A stretch of 11,068 nt of DNA from NCBI GenBank assembly GCA_023387295.1, contig JAEWIG010000315.1:1-11068 (forward strand). Reading direction: 5' to 3'. Below, one piece after another: positions 7,083 to 11,068 of this stretch. Below the pieces are notes generated by a model. That model was not told the origin of the DNA. It saw only the letters and a program-made list of their open reading frames with translations, and ran no database searches. The stretch comes from Bacillota bacterium. Lineage in GTDB: Bacteria; Bacillota; Bacilli; Bacillales; Cytobacillaceae. Position numbers and translations under genes: made by a program. Position 1 is the first letter of the stretch; every line of letters starts with the position of its first letter.

Positions 7083-7275
7083 TGTAAATTCCTCCTTATC
7101 TTTTTTAGAATTGCTGTTTTTCATCCCAAGCTGTTACACAAGATTTTACCGAACAAGCAACCACATATTTTAACCACCCTCCTTCTACCAAATATATATT
7201 TTTTAAATAGGTTAGCTTATTTCTAAACTTGCTATTGTTCTACCACCATAATACAAATCTAAAACTTTTTTTCGA

Positions 7276-7315
7276 GATTTCATCTTTTTGTAATATTCGT
7301 CAAAAACTTGAAATC
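7276..7315 (-). other. Imperfect hairpin after the CorA-like gene
   Basis: Arms 7276-7290 and 7301-7315 pair at 13 of 15 positions around a 10-nt loop, located 25 bases past the CorA-like stop. No clear T tract follows on the minus strand, so it may be a weak terminator or an RNA 3' end structure. The remainder of 7083-7339 is A+T-rich; it also holds an AGGAGG-like site (7178-7184) with no convincing gene behind it. Confidence 0.35.
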
Positions 7316-7339
7316 CTTTTCCGGTTTTCTTAATAATAA

Positions 7340-8275
7340 CTATTTAAAAAATGAATCCTTTGATTTTCCTTTTAGAAGGTCCCCTGTCCATCCCTTAATT
7401 TTTAAATACCCATAGAGCATAAGAGTCGAAATAGCGATTAGAATAATCGACAAAGCATAGCCATAATGCCATTCAAGTTCCGGCATATACTTAAAATTCA
7501 TTCCCCATAATGCCCCAAAGGCCATAATAGGAGTAAAAATAGTTGTGATAACTGTCAAAGTCTTCATGATTTCGTTTCCACGATAAGAGGAAATGACCTC
7601 CTCTAAATTAATAATTGAATCCATTTCATGTTCATACTCTCTTAATAGTGCCATTGCCCGCTCAATTCTCTTGTATGTGCCATCAAAAATTTCACCCTTA
7701 CAGATTCCGTGATAATTAATTTCATCAAGCGCCATTTTAACTTCATTTATGGGAATCAACAGATTCTTCCAAACCAATAGCTCATGCCTTCTCAGAAAAA
7801 CAAGTTCAAGAATATCTGCCTTATTCCTCTTTCTCACGCTCCATATAAGTGTTTTGAGAGCTTCTTCATACTGATCAATTTCTACTAACATTTCATTCAA
7901 AATCTCTCCAAGAATAAGTAAAAAACCTTCGACAGCATTTTCTGTTTTCTCAATTCTCCTTAATAAAATCTTTGGATTCGTTTGCTTCAAAAGTGTTAGC
8001 TCAAGATCCTTTGTAACTAACTGATTCGCTGTTAGAGAAAAATGAAATATTTTATAGTCTCTTTCCTCCACAAAATTTTGATGATAAATCAGGGATCCTC
8101 TCAAAACTTTTTCCCCATTCTCCATAGATTGCACTCGTAAACAATCTGTTTTATTTTTGATTTCTCCCCTCTCGTACTCGAAGTCACGCAGCTCAAACAA
8201 TGGTGGTACTCTATCAAGCTCATTATTTTTTAACTGGATCCATCTCCATTTATTATTACCGATTAATTTTTCCAA
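7340..8275 (-). CDS. CorA-family divalent cation transporter-like membrane protein
   Basis: 311 aa with a TTG start at 8273-8275, close to the usual length of short bacillar CorA proteins such as YfjQ (about 319 aa). The family forms pentameric Mg2+/Co2+ channels of the cell membrane: a large N-terminal cytosolic domain, a long charged helix (here about 120-235), then two C-terminal membrane helices (about 238-258 and 271-291). The signature GMN is at 258-260 in LWGMNFKYMPEL, and the MPEL loop matches the family; Trp precedes GMN where Tyr is usual. The frame stays open up to 8383, but only the TTG at 8273-8275 has a proper site (AAAGGAG ending 8 nt upstream), and a promoter-like sequence falls within the longer reading. 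Exact ion and direction are not determinable from sequence. Confidence 0.85.
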   Translation of the reverse strand: MEKLIGNNKWRWIQLKNNELDRVPPLFELRDFEYERGEIKNKTDCLRVQSMENGEKVLRGSLIYHQNFVEERDYKIFHFSLTANQLVTKDLELTLLKQTNPKILLRRIEKTENAVEGFLLILGEILNEMLVEIDQYEEALKTLIWSVRKRNKADILELVFLRRHELLVWKNLLIPINEVKMALDEINYHGICKGEIFDGTYKRIERAMALLREYEHEMDSIINLEEVISSYRGNEIMKTLTVITTIFTPIMAFGALWGMNFKYMPELEWHYGYALSIILIAISTLMLYGYLKIKGWTGDLLKGKSKDSFFK

Positions 8276-8307
8276 TCTTATCTCTCCTTTTAAACCTTTT
8301 TCATCTA

Positions 8308-8333
8308 TTTCCCAAAGTTTTCTTAATTGAAAC
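8308..8333 (-). promoter_or_regulatory. Sigma-B-like promoter of the CorA-like gene
   Basis: The minus strand reads GTTTCA (8328-8333), 14-nt spacer, GGGAAA (8308-8313). The -35 and spacer fit sigma-B; the -10 matches GGGTAT at four of six. It lies 33 bases before the TTG start and supports that start over the longer reading to 8383. Confidence 0.42.
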
Positions 8334-8346
8334 TTCAAAAAATTAT

Positions 8347-8372
8347 GTTTGGTTTGATAAGAAGCTGGGTAT
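8347..8372 (+). promoter_or_regulatory. Sigma-B-type promoter of the 89-aa gene
   Basis: GTTTGG (8347-8352), 14-nt spacer, GGGTAT (8367-8372). The predicted leader is about 55 bases up to the ATG at 8436. It is back-to-back with the sigma-B-like promoter of the divergent CorA-like gene, the two -35 boxes being 13 bases apart. Confidence 0.72.
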
Positions 8373-8435
8373 TCATAGAACAAATAGAATGATAGTTGAT
8401 TAATGTTTTTTCAAAATCTAAAGGAGGGTATTCTA

Positions 8436-8705
8436 ATGAAGCGTGTCCTTAGTATGAGCTCACTTTTGGCTGTTGGAATTGGTACTTCAGCTGCGATATG
8501 GTTAGCAAATAAACCGAATCGAATAAAAGTTGAAAATTTCATGAGAGATTGGAAACGAAAATTTATTCCAACAGTGTTTGATAAAAGTGAGCAGCTCCCC
8601 ATTGAAAAGGGTGGCCATCCCGATCCACAGGACATTGAAGATAATAGTATGGTTAGTGAAGGCGCAATGTACTCAGTACAATTCTATAACGAAAAAGTCC
8701 AGTGA
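8436..8705 (+). CDS. Small membrane-anchored protein, 89 aa, probably SigB-controlled
   Basis: No named family recognised. The N-terminal helix (about residues 6-25, SMSSLLAVGIGTSAAIWLAN) is hydrophobic with Gly and Ala and follows MKR, as in a signal-anchor. A basic stretch (RIKVENFMRDWKRKFIP) and then an acidic soluble tail ending in QFYNEKVQ follow. No lipobox Cys and no clear signal-peptidase site are seen. The ATG at 8436 has AAAGGAGGG 8 nt upstream (8420-8428); an in-frame upstream ATG at 8403 has no ribosome site. A sigma-B-type promoter at 8347-8372 and a terminator 8 bases after the stop make it a single-gene stress unit. Its role is unknown; a cell-envelope stress protein is only an inference. 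Confidence 0.78.
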   Translation: MKRVLSMSSLLAVGIGTSAAIWLANKPNRIKVENFMRDWKRKFIPTVFDKSEQLPIEKGGHPDPQDIEDNSMVSEGAMYSVQFYNEKVQ

Positions 8706-8713
8706 TAAAAAGC

Positions 8714-8743
8714 AGTTGGGCACTTTTGCCCGACTATTTTATT
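8714..8743 (+). terminator. Intrinsic terminator after the 89-aa gene
   Basis: Stem AGTTGGGCA (8714-8722) with TGCCCGACT (8727-8735), one G-U pair, 4-nt loop, followed by ATTTTATT. It separates the 89-aa gene from the 26-aa reading frame behind it. Confidence 0.85.
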
Positions 8744-8755
8744 GAGAGGTGCGCA

Positions 8756-8836
8756 ATGAATTCATTATCTTTAGTCATCTATTTTTTGATTATGCTCATT
8801 GTTGTTGAAATTGTCGTGGTTTTTTATTTGGTTTAA
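8756..8836 (+). CDS. Very small membrane peptide, 26 aa
   Basis: The reading frame from ATG 8756 to TAA 8834-8836 encodes a peptide that is almost entirely one hydrophobic helix: MNSLSLVIYF, then LIMLIVVEIVVVFYLV, with a single Glu in the middle. GAGGTG (8746-8751) lies 4 nt upstream, a little close but strong. No promoter of its own is seen; it starts 20 bases beyond the terminator of the 89-aa gene, so expression would need read-through. Such single-helix peptides are common in bacilli as membrane-protein partners, but nothing identifies a partner here. It could also be chance in A+T-rich DNA. Confidence 0.42.
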   Translation: MNSLSLVIYFLIMLIVVEIVVVFYLV

Positions 8837-8925
8837 CATGAACAGGATTTAAAGTAGAAGTTTTCAAGTCTCCAATCATCAAAATACACACCCTTCAATC
8901 ATCTCTGAATAAATGCATATTTAAT

Positions 8926-8962
8926 GGAACGATTGGTCCAGCTTTCTTGGGCCAATCGTTCC
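8926..8962. terminator. Strong hairpin, possible terminator
   Basis: Arms 8926-8939 and 8949-8962 pair over 14 positions (one G-U) around a 9-nt loop. A T run (ATTTTTCTT) follows on the plus strand only after 8 bases, so it is a less classical terminator. It would close the 8756-8836 reading frame on the plus strand. Positions 8837-8925 hold nothing else I can support. Confidence 0.5.
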
Positions 8963-8999
8963 CTTCTGCCATTTTTCTTAAATATTTATTTTTGCATTA

Positions 9000-9174
9000 G
9001 TCTCTGTTAATCATGGCTGTTGATTTCCGCTCCAGGATGCTCGCTTTCCGCGGGCGGTCCGGGAGCCTCCTCGCCGCTATCGCACCTGCGGGGTCTCCCC
9101 TGTCCCTTCCTCCCGCAGGAGTCTCGCACCTTCCGCTTCAATCAACAGGTGCAAAGATCAACTTTGCCCTTTAA
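9000..9174 (+). repeat. GC-rich palindromic intergenic repeat of a Bacillaceae type
   Basis: A block far richer in G+C than its surroundings. The central element (9017-9148) is bounded by inverted ends CTGTTGATT (9017-9025) and AATCAACAG (9140-9148). Inside are TTTCCGCTCC, GCTTTCCGCGGGCGG and the pairing arms CCTGCGGG (9085-9092) and CCCGCAGG (9112-9119). Repeats with TTTCCGCTCC, CTTTCCGCGGGCG and CCCGCAGGAGTCTCGC motifs are scattered through many bacillar genomes, as I recall; I know no agreed function. There is no gene in it; open frames across it are incidental. Similarity to 6346-6413 shows that the repeat unit also includes the A+T-richer flanks out to about 9000 and 9174. Confidence 0.78.
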
Positions 9175-9201
9175 CATAGCTTTGCATTACAAAATAGTCA
9201 T

Positions 9202-9225
9202 AAAAAAGGCCCCTTAAAGAGGCTT
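9202..9225 (-). terminator. Intrinsic terminator of the CBS-domain membrane protein gene
   Basis: On the minus strand GCCTC (9223-9219) pairs with GGGGC (9213-9209) around a short loop, with flanking A-U pairs and one bulge, followed by six T (9207-9202). It begins at the stop codon itself. Confidence 0.75.
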
Positions 9226-10525
9226 AATCCAATTTCTTCACTTCCAAATACATTATTTGATAGCCTTTAGCTTCATGAAGCTTAAATACATATCCTTCTA
9301 CTTCTATTTCTACTTCATCCACAGTAGCCACTTGAGCCTCTGATTTTTGTTTAAGATACCAGCCACCTATTGTATCCACAAATTCCGAGGATAGCTCGAT
9401 CCCCAGTAATTGGTTCACATCGCGAATGGATAATTTTGCATCGACAATATAATGGTTTGTTGTTATTGTGCGAATCTCCTCTACTTCATCTTCGTCAAAT
9501 TCATCCTTCACTTCACCAATGATTTCTTCGATAATGTCTTCAACCGTCACTAAACCAGAGGTACCACCATACTCATCCATAAGAATAGCCATATGTATGC
9601 CTTCAGTTTGCATCCTTAGCAATAAATCATGTATTTGTATGGTTTCTAACACTCGGATAACAGGTTGAATAAATTGCTTGATGTCCCAGATTTGATTCGA
9701 GTTATATATTTGTGTCATGAACATTTTAACGTTGATGACACCCAGAATATGATCTTTATCCCCATCCTCAACTGGGTAGCGGGTAAATTTTTCTACCTTC
9801 ATTCTTTCAACAACCTCAACTAACGAATCATCTACCGATATGCAGCTCATTTCTGTCCGAGGGACCATAATTTCTTTTGCAATCCTCTCGTCAAATTCGA
9901 AAATATTGTCAACATATTCCCATTCACGTTGATTAATTTCTCCACCTTCATAGCTTTCCGAAAGCAGGATCCGTAGCTCTTCTTCTGAATGTGCTAGTTC
10001 ATGTTCGGAGGCAGGCTTTAAACCAAAGATACCAACAAGCAAGCGAGCTGAATTGTTTAAAGCCAAGATTAAGGGATACATCATTTTGTAAAATATAATA
10101 ATTGGTTTCGAAAAAAGTAACGTTATTTCTTCTGCTTTTTGGATGGAAACGGTTTTTGGTGCTAGCTCCCCTACCACTACATGGATAAACGTAACGATAA
10201 AAAAAGCGAGACTAAACGATAAAATATGGGTAACGGTTTCGGTCAAATTAAATACCCCTAGCAAAGGTAGAAAAATCTTTTCAACTGTAGGTTCTCCCAA
10301 CCATCCAAGTCCTAATGAAGTAACCGTGATTCCGAGTTGGCAGGCTGATAGATACTCATCAATATGCGTTACTACCTTTTTAGCAGAAACAGCCCCCTTT
10401 TTCCCTTCATCTAACAATTGCTCTATCCTGGATGACCGGACTTTTACAATGGCAAATTCGGTTGCGACAAAAAAGGCAGTTAAGGCGATTAATAGTGTGA
10501 TTAATAATAAATTTATTAGTACCAT
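9224..10525 (-). CDS. CNNM/CorC-family membrane protein with CBS domains (HlyC/CorC type)
   Basis: 433 aa. An N-terminal CNNM (DUF21) membrane domain (about 1-195) has hydrophobic helices near 2-22, 62-92, 102-122 and 140-168 and conserved stretches such as TEFAIVKVR and GELAPKTVS. A CBS pair follows (about 215-335; IMVPRTEM at 219-226, MDEYGGTSGLVTVEDIIEEI at 316-335), then a C-terminal CorC_HlyC domain (about 350-430; VDTIGGWYL). B. subtilis relatives include YhdP, YrkA, YugS and YqhB; YhdP is linked to Mg2+ export, but I cannot tell which paralogue this is. I chose the ATG at 10523-10525 because GGGAGGTG lies about 10 nt upstream; a longer reading to 10573 would place that ribosome site inside the gene and run into a hairpin. 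The product is membrane-bound and probably involved in cation homeostasis. Confidence 0.9.
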   Translation of the reverse strand: MVLINLLLITLLIALTAFFVATEFAIVKVRSSRIEQLLDEGKKGAVSAKKVVTHIDEYLSACQLGITVTSLGLGWLGEPTVEKIFLPLLGVFNLTETVTHILSFSLAFFIVTFIHVVVGELAPKTVSIQKAEEITLLFSKPIIIFYKMMYPLILALNNSARLLVGIFGLKPASEHELAHSEEELRILLSESYEGGEINQREWEYVDNIFEFDERIAKEIMVPRTEMSCISVDDSLVEVVERMKVEKFTRYPVEDGDKDHILGVINVKMFMTQIYNSNQIWDIKQFIQPVIRVLETIQIHDLLLRMQTEGIHMAILMDEYGGTSGLVTVEDIIEEIIGEVKDEFDEDEVEEIRTITTNHYIVDAKLSIRDVNQLLGIELSSEFVDTIGGWYLKQKSEAQVATVDEVEIEVEGYVFKLHEAKGYQIMYLEVKKLD

Positions 10526-10561
10526 TAGGCACCAACACCTCCCTAATGAATACATGTCTTC

Positions 10562-10602
10562 TAAAAACAACAATCCGAAATCGTAGAAGGTTTCGGATTG
10601 TT
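10562..10602 (-). terminator. Terminator between the channel-like and CBS-protein genes
   Basis: Perfect 12-bp stem, arms 10569-10580 and 10591-10602, 10-nt loop, then TTTTT on the minus strand (10567-10563). It ends the transcript of the gene at 10615 and lies only about 43 bases before the CBS-protein start. Confidence 0.85.
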
Positions 10603-10614
10603 CAATGTTTATGC

Positions 10615-11068
10615 TTACAGATTATTATCTTTGTCCAACTTATCGTCTAATTTACCTAAATATTTTGCAGCAAACTCTTTCCCTCCAAGGCCAAATGCCA
10701 GACCAAAAGCAAGAGCCAAACCACCTAAGACGAGAATAAAGGCAGCATTTACTATCGAATGAGCAACACCAAGTTGATCTAATGCCATGATCACGGTAAT
10801 CGTTATAATAGAATACTTTGCAATAGCTGCAAGCGTACGGGAATATTTTTGATTCACTATATTTTGTATGACACGTTCGATAAAATTCCCTAAATATAAC
10901 CCAATCCCTAGAATAAGGACTGCTGCTAATATCATTGGTAAATAAGCAATAACTCCTGAAGCTAAGGTGACTAAGAAATTCAAATGAACAATCTGTAAAG
11001 CCTCAACAGTGAATAATAAAATAACAATAATTTTTGCTATTAAGCCCGCTATTTGAGAAGGGTTAAAC
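10615..11068 (-). CDS. Mechanosensitive-channel-type membrane protein, C-terminal part (5' end outside window)
   Basis: The frame is open through the window edge, so the N-terminus is missing; about 150 residues are visible. A start at 10983 (TTG) is unlikely because the frame upstream encodes another membrane helix (IAKIIVILLLFTVEALQ). Visible segments, in order: that helix, a long helix (LPMILAAVLILGIGLYLGNF), a third (KYSIITITVIMAL) and a Gly/Ala-rich helix (GGLALAFGLAFGLGG), then KEFAAKYL and a charged tail. The Gly/Ala helix resembles the pore helix of MscS, but the protein ends soon after it without the MscS cytosolic beta domain. This fits the bacillar 'conserved TM helix' proteins annotated as mechanosensitive ion channels (the TM_helix repeat family). 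Its function as a real channel is unproven. Confidence 0.72.
   Translation of the reverse strand, partial: FNPSQIAGLIAKIIVILLFTVEALQIVHLNFLVTLASGVIAYLPMILAAVLILGIGLYLGNFIERVIQNIVNQKYSRTLAAIAKYSIITITVIMALDQLGVAHSIVNAAFILVLGGLALAFGLAFGLGGKEFAAKYLGKLDDKLDKDNNL

Noticed and set aside
7121..7184. AAGGAGG at 7178-7184 on the minus strand, followed by a 6-residue ATG frame (7146-7166) and an 18-residue GTG frame whose TGA overlaps an ATG at 7122-7124.
   Set aside because: The GTG touches the Shine-Dalgarno with no spacing, the ATG peptide is tiny, and the overlapped ATG is not the likely start of the 52-aa gene. No other support.
8276..8383. N-terminal extension of the CorA-like protein by 36 residues to a TTG at 8383.
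   Set aside because: No ribosome site at 8383, while a near-ideal one precedes the TTG at 8273-8275; the shorter length fits the family.
8420..8436. A further sigma-B-like -10 (GGGTAT, 8427-8432) in AAAGGAGGGTATTCTAATG with a GTTTTT 15 nt upstream.
   Set aside because: It is the ribosome binding site of the 89-aa gene; transcription from here would start inside the gene, and a better promoter lies at 8347-8372.
9020..9217. Open frame of 65 codons on the plus strand across the GC-rich repeat.
   Set aside because: No ribosome site, composition explained by the repeat, and it runs into the terminator of the neighbouring gene.
10143..10586. Plus-strand open frame of 147 codons opposite the CBS-domain gene.
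   Set aside because: It is antisense to conserved membrane-domain coding sequence and ends in a terminator hairpin; no family features.

Overview
The window looks like chromosomal DNA of a low-GC Gram-positive bacterium of the Bacillaceae. The evidence is strong AGGAGG-type ribosome binding sites, A+T-rich intergenic DNA, TTG starts, and an rsbV-rsbW-sigB core that reads like the Bacillus general stress operon. The upstream signalling genes are of the Bacillus cereus type (RsbY, RsbK, RsbM), not the B. subtilis RsbR/S/T/U type. The gene order and a GC-rich palindromic repeat point to a bacillus outside both the subtilis and cereus groups; the species cannot be named from this window.

Minus strand, 6245 down to 1: this half is the SigB control locus. 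A sigma-B-type promoter, with a possible extended -10 sigma-A promoter behind it, precedes rsbV, rsbW, sigB and rsbY, which are tightly packed and end at a perfect 19-bp hairpin. A second unit follows: rsbK (hybrid sensor kinase) and rsbM (CheR-type methyltransferase, cut by the window edge), driven by a region where a sigma-A and a sigma-B promoter overlap. By analogy with B. cereus, RsbK senses stress, RsbM tunes it by methylation, RsbK phosphorylates the RsbY receiver, RsbY dephosphorylates RsbV, and RsbV then draws RsbW off SigB.

Positions 6346 to 8836: these are small accessory genes. They comprise a 59-aa charged protein (plus) behind a good sigma-B-type promoter, a 52-aa charged protein (minus), a CorA-like transporter (minus), an 89-aa membrane-anchored protein (plus) and a 26-aa membrane peptide (plus). 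The CorA-like gene and the 89-aa gene have back-to-back sigma-B-like promoters, so the DNA beside the sigB operon appears to be a small local SigB regulon.

Positions 8837 to 9223 hold no gene. There is one hairpin and a GC-rich repeat of about 175 bp. A second copy of that repeat lies at 6346-6413 in the opposite orientation, with its GC-rich core missing.

Positions 9224 to 11068 (minus): a CNNM/CorC-type CBS-domain membrane protein and the C-terminal part of a multi-helix protein of the mechanosensitive-channel type, with a strong hairpin between them.

The main points for follow-up are the missing canonical start codon of rsbK (ATA with an ideal Shine-Dalgarno, beside an out-of-frame ATG-GCC-TAA), the overlapping promoters of rsbK, the cluster of sigma-B sites, and the core-deleted repeat copy. 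I found no CRISPR array, tRNA, rRNA or transposase gene.
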